Shown: positions 16,865-25,414, counted from the stretch's first letter. The stretch: 64,000 nucleotides of DNA from JBCBKU01 sp965267475 (GCA_965267475.1 OZ254079.1:930001-994000), one strand, 5' to 3'. Program-made: numbers and translations. The notes: generated by a model not told the origin, from the sequence alone.

Positions 16865-17791
16865 ATGAACCATTTCCTCGATATCCACAAAACCGACAGG
16901 ACCGCGCTTCGGTCCATGATCGACCAGGCGAAAGCAATGAAAGAGGCGCGCGCCGGTTGGCCCAAGGGGACGCCGGATGCCGAACAGCCGCTTTCGGGCC
17001 ATATGGTGGCCTTGGTGTTCGAAAAACCTTCGACCCGTACCCGCGTGTCCTTCGATGTGGGCGTGCGTCAGTTGGGCGGCGAGACAATGGTGCTTTCGGG
17101 CGCCGACATGCAGCTTGGCCACGGCGAATCGATCGCCGACACGGCGCGTGTTTTATCGCGCTATGTCGATCTGATCATGATCCGGACATTTGAGGAATCC
17201 ACGCTTCTGGAGATGGCCGAACACGCGACGGTGCCGGTCATCAACGGTCTGACCAACCGCACGCATCCCTGCCAGATCATGGCGGATGTCATGACATTCG
17301 AGGAACACAAAGGCCCGATCCGGGGCAAAAAAGTCGTCTGGACGGGCGACGGCAACAACGTTGCGGCCTCGTTTCTGCATGCGGCTGGGCAATTCGGGTT
17401 CGACATGGTTTTCGCGGGCCCGGAAGAGCTGGAACCCGAGGATGAATTCGTGGGTTGGGCACGGAACCAGGGTGTGTCCGTCACGATGGAGCGGGACGTG
17501 GAAAGGGCCGTCGCGGGGGCCGATCTGATTGTTGCGGACACCTGGGTGTCGATGCACGATCCGCAATCGACCCGCGAAAGACGCCATAACCTTCTGCGGC
17601 CATATCAGGTCAATGACCGGTTGATGGAGGTGGCTGGCCCAGAGGCCCTGGTCATGCATTGCCTGCCGGCGCACCGCGAAGAGGAACTGACGTCATCGGT
17701 GATGGACGGGCAGCAATCGGTGATCTTTGATGAGGCCGAGAACCGGCTCCATGCGCAGAAGGCCGTCTTGCGCTGGTGCCTCGGGGTCTGA
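16865..17791 (+). CDS. argF: Ornithine carbamoyltransferase
   Basis: Cytosolic enzyme joining carbamoyl phosphate and ornithine to citrulline in arginine synthesis. The carbamoyl-phosphate motif STRTR is in KPSTRTRVSFDVGVRQLGG (about residue 56), the second signature is NRTHPCQIMADVMTFEEH, and the ornithine-binding loop with catalytic Cys is MHCLPAHREEE near the C-terminus. AGAGGGAC precedes the ATG. Length 308 is standard. Follows argD in the same direction. Repeat family B follows the stop codon by about 20 bases. Confidence 0.96.
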   Translation: MNHFLDIHKTDRTALRSMIDQAKAMKEARAGWPKGTPDAEQPLSGHMVALVFEKPSTRTRVSFDVGVRQLGGETMVLSGADMQLGHGESIADTARVLSRYVDLIMIRTFEESTLLEMAEHATVPVINGLTNRTHPCQIMADVMTFEEHKGPIRGKKVVWTGDGNNVAASFLHAAGQFGFDMVFAGPEELEPEDEFVGWARNQGVSVTMERDVERAVAGADLIVADTWVSMHDPQSTRERRHNLLRPYQVNDRLMEVAGPEALVMHCLPAHREEELTSSVMDGQQSVIFDEAENRLHAQKAVLRWCLGV

Positions 17792-17812
17792 CGCCGCGCC
17801 TTTTCCAGGCAA

Positions 17813-17900
17813 ACCGCTGTTAAAATGCACCGTCCTTCGGACGGTATTCCTTTCGGTTGCGCCGGGCTTCGCCCGTCGCCGTGGGCGCTTCGGCGCAGTC
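17813..17900 (+). repeat. Structured intergenic repeat family B, copy 1
   Basis: Begins ACCGCTGTTAAAATG, then a hairpin CCGTCCTTCGGACGG, then ATTCCTTTCGGTTGCGCCG with a GGGC-TTC-GCCC hairpin, then GTGGGCGC and GCGCTTCGGCGC. Related copies are at 19709-19790 and 31661-31750. The linking segments are conserved while the hairpin stems change. Confidence 0.7.
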
Positions 17901-17948
17901 TTTTGTCCTTGATCCTGTGCGGGGCGGTCCGCGCGAGCGTCATGCAGA

Positions 17949-17961
17949 TTTGCATATGGCT
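17949..17961. promoter_or_regulatory. ATTTGCATAT motif upstream of the methyltransferase
   Basis: ATTTGCATATGGC, with partial dyad ATGCA-GATT-TGCAT, located 74 bp before the methyltransferase start. The same ten bases recur at 18806 upstream of the small membrane protein. Could be a regulator site or part of an AT-rich promoter. Confidence 0.3.
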
Positions 17962-18034
17962 CAGGCGGATTTCCGGACTGTCCCACCTGTTCCCGCAGGG
18001 ATAGCTCCGGGGAAACGACACCGAGGACAGACCC

Positions 18035-18754
18035 ATGGGTTTCGACGTTGATTCCGCAGTGATCCCCGTTTTCGCAAAGCGGTTTGGTAGTTGGCATCTG
18101 AATATCGGCCGCGTGGCGCATGAACCGGATGCCTTGGCAAAGCGGTATGACCAGGTGGCGGGCCGGTGGGAGAAGATCCTTGCCAGGATCGACGCGCCCG
18201 GCGCCTATGGCCGGATTTTGGCCGAGGCGGTGGTCCATATCGGCGGCACCGGTCCGGACCGTGCGCTGGATTGCGGAACCGGAACCGGCGCCATGTCGGA
18301 AGCGCTTGGGCGCATCGCACCCGGGCGGTTTCGGCAAGAGGCGATGGATCTTTCCCCGCATATGCTTGCTGCGGCGCGTCGCCGCTTTCGCAAGATCGGC
18401 CTGCGCGTCGGGCTGGCGCGGGGCGATATGGCCGGGCTGCCCTATGAGGCGGATCGCTTCGCCCTGACCATAGCCGCCCATGTGATCGAGCATCAGGCCG
18501 ACCGCCAGGCGGCCATCCAAGAAATGATCCGCGTCACACGCCCGGGCGGTGTCGTGCTGGTCCTTTTGACCCGCCGCGGCCTGCTCGGTCGGCTGATCCA
18601 GCTTCGCTGGCGCACCCATCTGATCGGAAAAAAGGGGGGTCTGCGGCTTCTGGCCAAGGCTGGATTGCAGGATGTGCGCGCTTTGCCAATTCCCGGTCAG
18701 GCCGGTGTGGCGCGTCGAAGCCTGGCCCTTCTGGGCCGGGTGCCCGGGGCGTGA
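18035..18754 (+). CDS. Class I SAM-dependent methyltransferase
   Basis: Predicted small-molecule or lipid methyltransferase of unknown substrate. Motif I is LDCGTGTGAMSEAL (about residue 80), motif II is in QEAMDLSPHMLAAARRR, the post-II region reads ARGDMAGLPYEADRFALTIAAHVIEH, and RVTRPGGVVLVLL is motif III. The N-terminus (VIPVFAKRFGSWH) is outside the catalytic core and not recognised. GAGGACAG lies at the right distance from the ATG. The upstream region carries ATTTGCATAT at 17949, shared with the next gene's upstream region. Length 239. Confidence 0.85.
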   Translation: MGFDVDSAVIPVFAKRFGSWHLNIGRVAHEPDALAKRYDQVAGRWEKILARIDAPGAYGRILAEAVVHIGGTGPDRALDCGTGTGAMSEALGRIAPGRFRQEAMDLSPHMLAAARRRFRKIGLRVGLARGDMAGLPYEADRFALTIAAHVIEHQADRQAAIQEMIRVTRPGGVVLVLLTRRGLLGRLIQLRWRTHLIGKKGGLRLLAKAGLQDVRALPIPGQAGVARRSLALLGRVPGA

Positions 18755-18805
18755 AGGTCCAGGAAACCGGCGCGGGCGGCGGTTGGGATTGGGGGATCTA
18801 TTCAA

Positions 18806-18818
18806 ATTTGCATATAGC
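18806..18818. promoter_or_regulatory. ATTTGCATAT motif upstream of the small membrane protein
   Basis: ATTTGCATATAGC, in an unusually AT-rich 45-bp stretch that ends about 50 bp before the start at 18894. Ten bases identical to the motif at 17949. Confidence 0.3.
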
Positions 18819-18893
18819 CCCCTCAATAATCGCGAATTTACCCCGTAGGGCGCCCCGGCTATTCTGATGACCGTATTGAGAGGAACACCCGTT

Positions 18894-19052
18894 ATGACGT
18901 CGCATTTGAAAGACACCCAAACCCAAACCTCCTGGGCAGGCCTGATCCGTCGTCGTGCGGTCATGGCGCTGGCGCCGAATGTCGAAATCGTCGCGCTTGC
19001 GCTTGCGCTGCCCTTTGCCGGGGTCCTGCATCTTTGCGCCTCGGCGCTGTGA
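18894..19052 (+). CDS. Small hydrophobic protein of unknown function
   Basis: A 52-residue frame beginning MTSHLKDTQTQTSWAGLIRR, with one predicted membrane segment (VEIVALALALPFAGVLHLCAS) at the C-terminus. GAGAGGA lies upstream of the ATG at 18894, at slightly long spacing, and an AT-rich promoter-like region with the ATTTGCATAT motif precedes it. The frame opens further up at 18867, but that extension lacks a better start. Not recognised; small tail-anchored proteins of this type are common in the family. Moderate confidence because of its size. Confidence 0.5.
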   Translation: MTSHLKDTQTQTSWAGLIRRRAVMALAPNVEIVALALALPFAGVLHLCASAL

Positions 19053-19105
19053 CCCGGCGCGGATAAGGACTTGTTCGCCCGGCGCAGGCGCGCCATTACG
19101 CGCCC

Positions 19106-19693
19106 ATGCCCTGGCCCCCCGATATCACATTGAACGGCACCCATGTGCGGCTTGAGGTGTTGGATCCGGTCCACGGGCCGGATCTGGCCGAGGCCGTGCG
19201 GGACGGAGACCTGAACAGGCTCTGGTACACCACGGTTCCGGCGCCGGAAGACGTGGATTCCGAGATCGCACGACGTTTGGACCTCCGGGCCCAAGGGTCC
19301 ATGCTGCCCTTCGCGGTGATCCGGCCCGATAGGGGGCAGGCCGTCGGCATGACGACTTTTATGAACATCGATGCGGTGAACAAGCGGGTCGAGATCGGCT
19401 CGACCTGGTACCGCGCCGCCGTTCAGCGGACCGCGCTGAATACCGAAGCCAAGCTATTGTTGCTGACCCATGCGTTCGAGGTGCTTGAGTGCATCGCGGT
19501 GGAATTCCGAACCCATGCCATGAACCTCCAAAGCCGGCGGGCCATCGAACGGTTGGGGGCGAAGCTCGATGGGATCTTGCGGGCCCATATGGTGCTGGCG
19601 AATGGAACGCTGCGGGACACGGCGGTGTACTCGGTCACGGCGCCCGACTGGCCCGCGGTTAAGGCCAACCTGACGCATCGTCTGTCTGCCTGA
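19106..19693 (+). CDS. GNAT-family N-acetyltransferase (RimJ/RimL type)
   Basis: Predicted cytosolic N-acetyltransferase related to RimJ/RimL enzymes. The N-terminus (LNGTHVRLEVLDPVHGPDLAEAV) and the core strand EIGSTWYRAAVQRTALNTEAKLLLLTHAF carry the acetyl-CoA site in the diverged form usual for this branch, and AMNLQSRRAIERLGAKLDGILRAHM is the conserved C-terminal segment. Length 195. Substrate unknown, probably a small molecule or protein N-terminus. It follows the small hydrophobic protein by 53 bp; repeat family B copy 2 follows the stop. Confidence 0.88.
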   Translation: MPWPPDITLNGTHVRLEVLDPVHGPDLAEAVRDGDLNRLWYTTVPAPEDVDSEIARRLDLRAQGSMLPFAVIRPDRGQAVGMTTFMNIDAVNKRVEIGSTWYRAAVQRTALNTEAKLLLLTHAFEVLECIAVEFRTHAMNLQSRRAIERLGAKLDGILRAHMVLANGTLRDTAVYSVTAPDWPAVKANLTHRLSA

Positions 19694-19708
19694 GCCATGC
19701 AGGATCCA

Positions 19709-19790
19709 ATTGCGCCGCGCACCGCGGCATTCCTTTCGGTTGCGCCGGGCTGCGCCCGCCGCGGTGGGCGCACAGCGGTCGCGCGCGCCC
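19709..19790 (+). repeat. Structured intergenic repeat family B, copy 2
   Basis: Shares ATTCCTTTCGGTTGCGCCG and a GGGC-TGC-GCCC hairpin with copy 1, then GCCGCGGTGGGCGC. The opening ACCGCTGTTA segment seen in copies 1 and 3 is missing or degraded. It sits between the stop codons of two convergent genes. Confidence 0.7.
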
Positions 19791-19806
19791 GACCGAGGCG
19801 GGGCGA

Positions 19807-20082
19807 TCAGTGCCCCGGCATTGGCACGTCCGGCGGATCCTTGGGCCCGTCCGGAACAGACGTGTCCACTTCTTTTCCGGGCTTGGCCTCTTCGATCACC
19901 ACCCGGGCGCGTCGCGACGCACGGATCAGCCGCACGGCGGTTCTGTAGTTTTCTTCCAGGGTGGGTGATGATGCACCGATCGCCTGGGCGACCTTGTTCG
20001 GGAAATCCTCGTCCCCCAGCTCTTCGGCCTTGTCGAGCGCCTTGTTGGCCAGTTCGGTCGAAAGATCTTCAAGCAGGCTCAT
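19807..20082 (-). CDS. Small acidic soluble protein of unknown function
   Basis: A 91-residue protein with no signal peptide or membrane segment. The first two thirds should be helical (MSLLEDLSTELANKALDKAE and NYRTAVRLIRASRRARVVIEE) and the tail is proline-rich and probably disordered (PDGPKDPPDVPMPGH). Not recognised beyond looking like a conserved small Rhodobacteraceae protein. It lies 36 bp downstream of the Excalibur lipoprotein gene on the same strand and may share its transcript. Confidence 0.7.
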   Translation of the reverse strand: MSLLEDLSTELANKALDKAEELGDEDFPNKVAQAIGASSPTLEENYRTAVRLIRASRRARVVIEEAKPGKEVDTSVPDGPKDPPDVPMPGH

Positions 20083-20118
20083 GTCAATGTCTCCGTCCCG
20101 TGATCGGGTGTCAGGGGC

Positions 20119-20688
20119 TCAGCACCCGGCATAGTTTTTGCGACCGCTGGCTGTGATCGTATAGGTTCCGCCGCGCGGGCCTTCATGGCAGGTGGGCGTA
20201 TAGTCGAGCGCGGTAAACAGAGGCTTGGGTGGCACGAGGCGGCGCGCCACATCGGCCCCCCATTCGCAGGCAAGCCCGTCGCCATCCCGGTCAAGCCCGT
20301 GGGCGTCAAGCGTAGGCCCGCCCCGGGACAGAAAGAACCGTTGCGCCTCGGCACCGGACGCGAAATCCGCACAGTCGAGATCTGTCGCGGCCGCCGCCAA
20401 AGGCCGCGCATAAAGCCGCGACCGATAGCTGGCATGCGATGCATGGACCGGCCTGACTGAGTTGCAGCGCGATACATTGCGGATGGCCAGTTCGGCTTCG
20501 ATCATCAGCTTGGTTTCGGGCTTTGCCCAGGGCTTCTGATAGCCGCTGCACAGATCGTGCGAAGACAGGTTTGCAAGCCAGTTCGAACGGGTCGTCGGGT
20601 CCATCGCCTCAACGGCGTTGTGAACCGCCGGGCTGCATCCGGCGGCCAGTCCGAACAGGGAAAACACCAAAAGGCGAAAGGGTCGCAT
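20119..20688 (-). CDS. Lipoprotein with Excalibur calcium-binding domain
   Basis: Exported lipoprotein: the N-terminus LLVFSLFGLAAGC ends in a good lipobox (LAAGC) at about residue 18. The C-terminal half holds an Excalibur-type module, DLDCADFASGAEAQRFFLSR with GLDRDGDGLACEWG (about 103-145), whose DxDxDG loop is expected to bind calcium. The very end, CHEGPRGGTYTITASGRKNY, looks like the basic adaptor-type tail found after such domains. The first 90 residues are unassigned. Probably envelope-associated. Length 189. Confidence 0.85.
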   Translation of the reverse strand: MRPFRLLVFSLFGLAAGCSPAVHNAVEAMDPTTRSNWLANLSSHDLCSGYQKPWAKPETKLMIEAELAIRNVSRCNSVRPVHASHASYRSRLYARPLAAAATDLDCADFASGAEAQRFFLSRGGPTLDAHGLDRDGDGLACEWGADVARRLVPPKPLFTALDYTPTCHEGPRGGTYTITASGRKNYAGC

Positions 20689-20746
20689 CTGTCAACAAAT
20701 CCTCAGTTTCGCGCAGAATACCCGGGCATTTGGCGACAATAAGGCG

Positions 20747-23149
20747 CTACTGGCGTTTTGGTTTGGCCCGCGTGGTCGGCACCGCACTGGCGGGATCCTC
20801 AGGCCAGGGGTGCTTGGGATACCGCCCGCGCATGTCCTTCCGAACGTCGGCGTAAGACGTGGCCCAGAACCTCGGCAGATCCGTCGTCACCTGCACCGGG
20901 CGACCGGCAGGCGACAAAAGCGCGATGCGCAAGGGCTGACCAGCCACCATCGGATGGGTCGAAACGCCAAAAAGCTCCTGGAGCTTCACCTGAATTTCCG
21001 GCTGACCCCCGCCATAGTCGATCGGCACCGACCGCCCAAGCGGCGTGGTGAACTTGGCCGGTGCCATCTGATCCAGCACCTGGGTCTGCCCCCAGTCGAG
21101 CATGGCCCGAAATGCCGGCAGCAGATCGAACCCGGCCCAGTCTTCACCCGTTCGCGTGGCACCCAGATGCGGCAAGAGCCAATGCTCATGGCGGTCCATC
21201 AGCGCCGTGTCACCCAGATCCGGCAGATCCGCACCGCCGGATCGGGCAAGGGCAACACGGGCGCGGAACCGCTCTGCCGCCGCCGACGGTCTGAGACCCA
21301 GCGCCCGAACACCGTCAAGCATGGCCTCCGCAACCGCGTCAGGCGGGGCGTCCCGCCAGACCTGCCGGTTCAATGCAATCGCGCCAAACCGTTCCTCCTG
21401 CACCGCTTCGACGCGCCCATCGCGCTTCGACCAGCGGCAGATCTCGACCCAGCCGATCTGATCGCCCAACACGGCGCGCAACTGCGCTTCGGTGATCTCG
21501 ATGGCCTGCCGGATCTTGGCCTCGCGCGGGTGGCCGTCGGTATCAGTGACAACGATCAAGCGGGCACCGGCCATGGGGTCGTCCTGCGCCATGGCCGCGC
21601 CCTTTCCGCCGGACAAAAGCCAGCGCGGATCGTCTCCCGGACGACGCAGGCCGATGCGGTCGGGATAGGCCAGCGCCGCAGCTTCGGCGGGGGACAGATC
21701 GCCCGGGTCCAGCCCCTTGGCCAAACGCTTGGCCTCGGCTCGGATGCGCCCGAAGGCGGGCAGGCGGGCGTCTGGTCCTTCGCCGGACAGGGCCCTCAGC
21801 CGCCGCGCCAGATCCACACTTCCGCGCAATGGGTCCCGATCCGACAAAAGTGCCGCCAGGGGCGCAGCCCCGGCGCCGGCGCGGTCCAGCATATGGGCGA
21901 GCCGCGGGTGCACAGGCATGGTCGCCAGGCGCCGCCCGTGATCGGTGATCGCACGGCCATGCAGGGCGCCAAGCCCGGACAGCACCTCCCGCGCTTCGGC
22001 CAAAGTGGCCTCGGGCGGCGGGGTCAGCAGGCGCAAGTCCCCTTCCGGCGTGCCCCACTGGGCCAGTTCCAGCGCGAAGGGCGCCAGATCGGCGGCCTCG
22101 ATCTCGGCGGGGGGAAAGGCCGCCAGGGCCCCTTCCTGCCCTTTGGTCCAAAGCCGGTAACAGACCCCTTCGGCCACCCGGCCCGCGCGCCCCCGGCGCT
22201 GATCGGCTTCGGCCCGCGTGACCTTCTCGGTCACAAGCCGCGCCATACCCGATCCCGGATCATAGCGGGCCCGCCGCGCCAGTCCGGCATCGATGACAAC
22301 GCGAATATCCTCGATGGTAAGCGATGTCTCTGCGATCGACGTGGCCAGCACGATTTTGCGCGCGCCATCCAGCGGGCGCACGGCCCGGCGTTGATCGGTC
22401 AGCTTCATGGCACCGTATAGCGGCAGGATCTCGGCGCCCAGGATCTGCCCTAAGGCACCGACCACGCGCCGGATCTCGCCCTCGCCGGGCAAGAACACCA
22501 GGACCCCGCCGTCTGTTTCGGACAAGGCTCGGCGGATCAACGGGGAAACCGTGTCTTCCAACCGGGCCTTGGGGGCGAGCGGTTTCTCCAGCCAGCGCGT
22601 GTCGACCGGAAAGGCGCGGCCTTCGGCCCGGATCACGGGCGCATCGCCCAGAAGCGCGGCTACCGCTGCGCCATCCAATGTGGCCGACATCACGATGATC
22701 GCCAGGTCCGGGCGCAGCGTGTCGCGGACTTCCAGTGCCAGAGCCAGACCAAGATCGGCCTGAAGCGAACGTTCGTGAAATTCGTCGAAAATGACCGCGC
22801 TGATGCCCTTCAACTCGGGATCCGACTGGATCATGCGGGTCAATATACCCTCGGTGACAACCTCGATCCGGGTCTCGGCAGAGGTCTTCGCCTCGCCCCG
22901 CACACGAAATCCGACCTCGCGCCCAAGCGACCAAGCGCCTTCCTCGGCGATCCGCTCGGCAGCGGCCCGCGCGGCCAGACGACGGGGCTCGAGCATCAGA
23001 ATTCGGCCCTCGACCAAATCCAGAAGCGCTGGCGGGACGCGCGTGGTCTTCCCCGCACCCGGGGGTGCCTCCAGAACGGCCAATCCGGCCGACCTGATAG
23101 CCGCCAGCACTTCGGGCAGAACCGCATCTATGGGTAAGGGGCGTCGCAT
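20747..23149 (-). CDS. hrpB: ATP-dependent helicase HrpB
   Basis: DEAH/RHA-family helicase; the cellular substrate of HrpB is not well defined. Motif I is APPGAGKTT (about residue 28), motif II is the DEFH box in VIFDEFHERSL, motif III is MSATLDG, and motif VI is QRRGRAGRVAEGVCYRLW. The C-terminal HrpB domain extends to the end (FWATSYADVRKDMRGRYPKH is characteristic). Start 23149 gives 800 residues and the family N-terminus RRPLPIDAVLPEVL; the open frame continues upstream but overlaps the meaB coding region. Divergent from meaB with 78 bp between. Confidence 0.95.
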   Translation of the reverse strand: MRRPLPIDAVLPEVLAAIRSAGLAVLEAPPGAGKTTRVPPALLDLVEGRILMLEPRRLAARAAAERIAEEGAWSLGREVGFRVRGEAKTSAETRIEVVTEGILTRMIQSDPELKGISAVIFDEFHERSLQADLGLALALEVRDTLRPDLAIIVMSATLDGAAVAALLGDAPVIRAEGRAFPVDTRWLEKPLAPKARLEDTVSPLIRRALSETDGGVLVFLPGEGEIRRVVGALGQILGAEILPLYGAMKLTDQRRAVRPLDGARKIVLATSIAETSLTIEDIRVVIDAGLARRARYDPGSGMARLVTEKVTRAEADQRRGRAGRVAEGVCYRLWTKGQEGALAAFPPAEIEAADLAPFALELAQWGTPEGDLRLLTPPPEATLAEAREVLSGLGALHGRAITDHGRRLATMPVHPRLAHMLDRAGAGAAPLAALLSDRDPLRGSVDLARRLRALSGEGPDARLPAFGRIRAEAKRLAKGLDPGDLSPAEAAALAYPDRIGLRRPGDDPRWLLSGGKGAAMAQDDPMAGARLIVVTDTDGHPREAKIRQAIEITEAQLRAVLGDQIGWVEICRWSKRDGRVEAVQEERFGAIALNRQVWRDAPPDAVAEAMLDGVRALGLRPSAAAERFRARVALARSGGADLPDLGDTALMDRHEHWLLPHLGATRTGEDWAGFDLLPAFRAMLDWGQTQVLDQMAPAKFTTPLGRSVPIDYGGGQPEIQVKLQELFGVSTHPMVAGQPLRIALLSPAGRPVQVTTDLPRFWATSYADVRKDMRGRYPKHPWPEDPASAVPTTRAKPKRQ

Positions 23150-23227
23150 GGCCCCGCTTATCGCCCAAGCCTGCCCGGGCCGCCAGCGCTGGACAGACCC
23201 CGCAATCCGGGCCAGAACGGCGCGGTT

Positions 23228-24214
23228 ATGACGTCGGATGACCTGACCCATTCTGTCCTGAACGGCGACCGGCGCGCGCTGGCGCGGGCGATCACATTGG
23301 TCGAAAGCACCCGCGCCGACCATCGCGAAACGGCGCTGGGTGTCCTGGACGCCTGCCACGCAACGGGCAAGCAGGCGCTTCGGATCGGGCTTTCGGGCAC
23401 GCCCGGTGTGGGCAAATCGACCTTTATCGAAGCATTTGGACAGCACCTGACAGGGCAGGGGCTTCGCGTGGCGGTCTTGGCCGTGGATCCCTCCTCGGCG
23501 CGCTCGGGCGGCTCGATTCTTGGCGACAAGACACGGATGGAGCGGCTGGCCCGCGATCCGAACGCGTTCATCCGCCCTTCGCCCAGCCGCTCGGAACTGG
23601 GCGGCGTGGCGCAGAACACGCGCGATGTGGTGGCGCTCTGTGAAGGGGCGGGCTTCGACGTGATCCTGATTGAAACGGTGGGCGTCGGGCAATCCGAAAC
23701 CGTGGTGGCCGAGATGTCGGACCTGTTCGTTCTGCTGCTCGCCCCGGCGGGCGGCGACGAATTGCAGGGCGTGAAACGCGGGATCATGGAAATCGCGGAT
23801 CTGATCCTGGTGAACAAGGCCGATGGCGGGCTGAAAGAGGCCGCGATCCGAACCCAGGCCGATTACAAAGGCGCGCTCAGGCTGCTTCGGAAACGTCCCG
23901 AAGACCCCGACGGCTTCCCCAAGGCGCTGCTGGTGTCAGCCCTGGAAGGGACGGGCCTGTCCGAAGCCTGGGCCGAGATGCAGGACCTTGCTCGGTGGCG
24001 AAAGGACGAAGGTCACTGGCAGGCGCGCCGATCTGCCCAGGCGCTGCGGGCCTTTGAAACCGATGTGCGGCGGGGGCTTCTGGCCCGGATCGAAGCGAAA
24101 GCATCCGAAGACCGGAAAAAATACGAAGCGGCAATCGATCAGGGAAAGATGACGCCCGCGCGCGCCACTGATCTGTTCCTGCGCAACCTCGATCCCGGGC
24201 GGCAAAAAAATTGA
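23228..24214 (+). CDS. meaB: Methylmalonyl-CoA mutase-associated GTPase MeaB
   Basis: G3E-family GTPase that loads and protects the adenosylcobalamin cofactor of methylmalonyl-CoA mutase. Walker A is SGTPGVGKSTFIEAFG (about residue 58), the switch regions include DPSSARSGGSILGDKTRM and ETVGVGQSETVVAEM, and the guanine motif is LVNKAD. Length 328 is normal. No mutase gene is in the window. The stop lies inside an AT-rich inverted repeat (24211-24246) that separates it from the convergent DUF2161 gene. Confidence 0.95.
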   Translation: MTSDDLTHSVLNGDRRALARAITLVESTRADHRETALGVLDACHATGKQALRIGLSGTPGVGKSTFIEAFGQHLTGQGLRVAVLAVDPSSARSGGSILGDKTRMERLARDPNAFIRPSPSRSELGGVAQNTRDVVALCEGAGFDVILIETVGVGQSETVVAEMSDLFVLLLAPAGGDELQGVKRGIMEIADLILVNKADGGLKEAAIRTQADYKGALRLLRKRPEDPDGFPKALLVSALEGTGLSEAWAEMQDLARWRKDEGHWQARRSAQALRAFETDVRRGLLARIEAKASEDRKKYEAAIDQGKMTPARATDLFLRNLDPGRQKN

Positions 24215-24246
24215 AGGAATTTTTGTTGACAAATTTTTTCCTTCAA
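24211..24246. terminator. AT-rich inverted repeat between convergent meaB and DUF2161 genes
   Basis: TTGAAGGAA (24211-24219) and TTCCTTCAA (24238-24246) pair over 9 bp around an 18-base AT-rich loop, flanked by A-runs and T-runs on both sides (24204-24255). The symmetric A/T flanks suit a bidirectional terminator, though the stem is weak in GC. The first arm contains the meaB stop codon. Confidence 0.45.
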
Positions 24247-24260
24247 AAAATTTGGCCCGC

Positions 24261-24935
24261 TCAGGCGGTAAGGGCCGCGATGTCCGGGCCATAGTCCTTT
24301 AGCGCGGCGGTGCCTTTGGGCGTCAATTGGTAAATTCCGGTCTCGACCCGTTCGAACCACCCATAGTGATCGTCGGCCATCAAACGCGTCGCATTGGGCA
24401 CGCCGGTGGCCTTGGCGACCGCCGCCCCCTTGGCAGGCCCATCCGCCAGGTGATGGGCGCAGCGCAGCGCGTCCTGGCGATAGGCCGTGACCAGCTTGAC
24501 CCGTGTCGCGCCCCCTTCGTTCGGATCGCCCACGCGCCTTGCAAATTCCCGCAACAGCCGCCCCTGGCGTTGCGCCGATTTCCGGGGCGCATAGGGACCC
24601 GGATCGACGTAAACCTCGACCACGCCATCACGGGGCCGGACGGTCATCACCCCAAGACCCAACCGTCGGGCCAGCGCGATGTTGTCGCGCAGCGCCCGCA
24701 GCGACCCGCGCCCGGACTTCTTCGGTACCGCCACATAGACCGCGTCGGTCACCGTCAGACGCTGGATCGCCTGGTGAAACAAAGCCAGCGAAAACCCTGT
24801 CTTGAGCTCCACGATCACCGGCGGATCATCGCCCCGGCAAGCCACCACATCGGCAGCGCCAACCTCGGCCTTGACCGCGTAACCCTGGGCTTCAAGAAAG
24901 GCCTTCACCGGGGGGTAGAGTTCGGTTTCCTGCAT
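24261..24935 (-). CDS. DUF2161-type protein, predicted PD-(D/E)XK phosphodiesterase
   Basis: Conserved alphaproteobacterial protein annotated as DUF2161. The N-terminal half resembles a restriction-endonuclease fold: ETELYPPVKAFLEAQGYAVK, then EVGAADVVACRGDDPPVIVELKTGFSLALFHQAI, where the D and ExK could form a nuclease-like active site, and LTVTDAVYVAVPKKSG. The C-terminal half (about 150-224) looks like a winged-helix domain ending YQLTPKGTAALKDYG. Start 24935 (MQETELYPP) is preferred; an upstream extension of 23 residues is not typical. Whether it cuts nucleic acid is unknown. Length 224. Confidence 0.8.
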   Translation of the reverse strand: MQETELYPPVKAFLEAQGYAVKAEVGAADVVACRGDDPPVIVELKTGFSLALFHQAIQRLTVTDAVYVAVPKKSGRGSLRALRDNIALARRLGLGVMTVRPRDGVVEVYVDPGPYAPRKSAQRQGRLLREFARRVGDPNEGGATRVKLVTAYRQDALRCAHHLADGPAKGAAVAKATGVPNATRLMADDHYGWFERVETGIYQLTPKGTAALKDYGPDIAALTA

Positions 24936-25126
24936 CCTGCACTGCTCTTGTTTTGCGTCAAATTTAAGCGAGCCGGGCACCGAAGTCACGCGGGCCGTTT
25001 GCATGCTTGACGCAGCCGGGCGCTGGCCCTAAACACCCGAGACGGATTCTCGGGCAGGGCTTAGGCGCTGCCCCTTTGCATTAAACGGGCCCGAAGGCGC
25101 CCGATGATCAAACGAAGGACGGACCC

Positions 25127-25414
25127 ATGTCGCGCCGCTGCGAACTGACCGGCAAAGCCCCGATGGTTGGCAACAATGTCAGCCACGCCAACAACAAGAC
25201 CAAGCGCCGGTTTCTGCCGAACCTGAACAATGTCACGCTGATGTCCGAGACGCTGGGCAGAAGCTTCAAGCTGAAAGTATCGGCATCCGCGCTGCGCACG
25301 GTCGATCACCGGGGCGGGTTGGACGCTTTTCTGGCAAAAGCGAAAGATGCCGACCTGTCGGCCAATGCATTGAAAATCAAGAAAGACATCGTGAAGGCGC
25401 AGGCCGCGGCCTGA
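25127..25414 (+). CDS. rpmB: 50S ribosomal protein L28
   Basis: Large-subunit ribosomal protein; MSRRCELTGKAPMVGNNVSH is the diagnostic N-terminus, followed by NNKTKRRFLPNLNNVTLMSE. Length 95 is typical for alphaproteobacteria. The 5' leader (25036-25126) contains a hairpin GGGCAG...CTGCCC plus TTT that could act as an attenuator. A strong terminator follows at 25436. Confidence 0.98.
   Translation: MSRRCELTGKAPMVGNNVSHANNKTKRRFLPNLNNVTLMSETLGRSFKLKVSASALRTVDHRGGLDAFLAKAKDADLSANALKIKKDIVKAQAAA

Noticed and set aside
18035..18754. Idea that the methyltransferase at 18035 and the one at 8237 are recent paralogues
   Set aside because: They share only the general SAM motifs; N-termini, spacing and the rest of the chains differ, so nothing beyond superfamily membership is supported.
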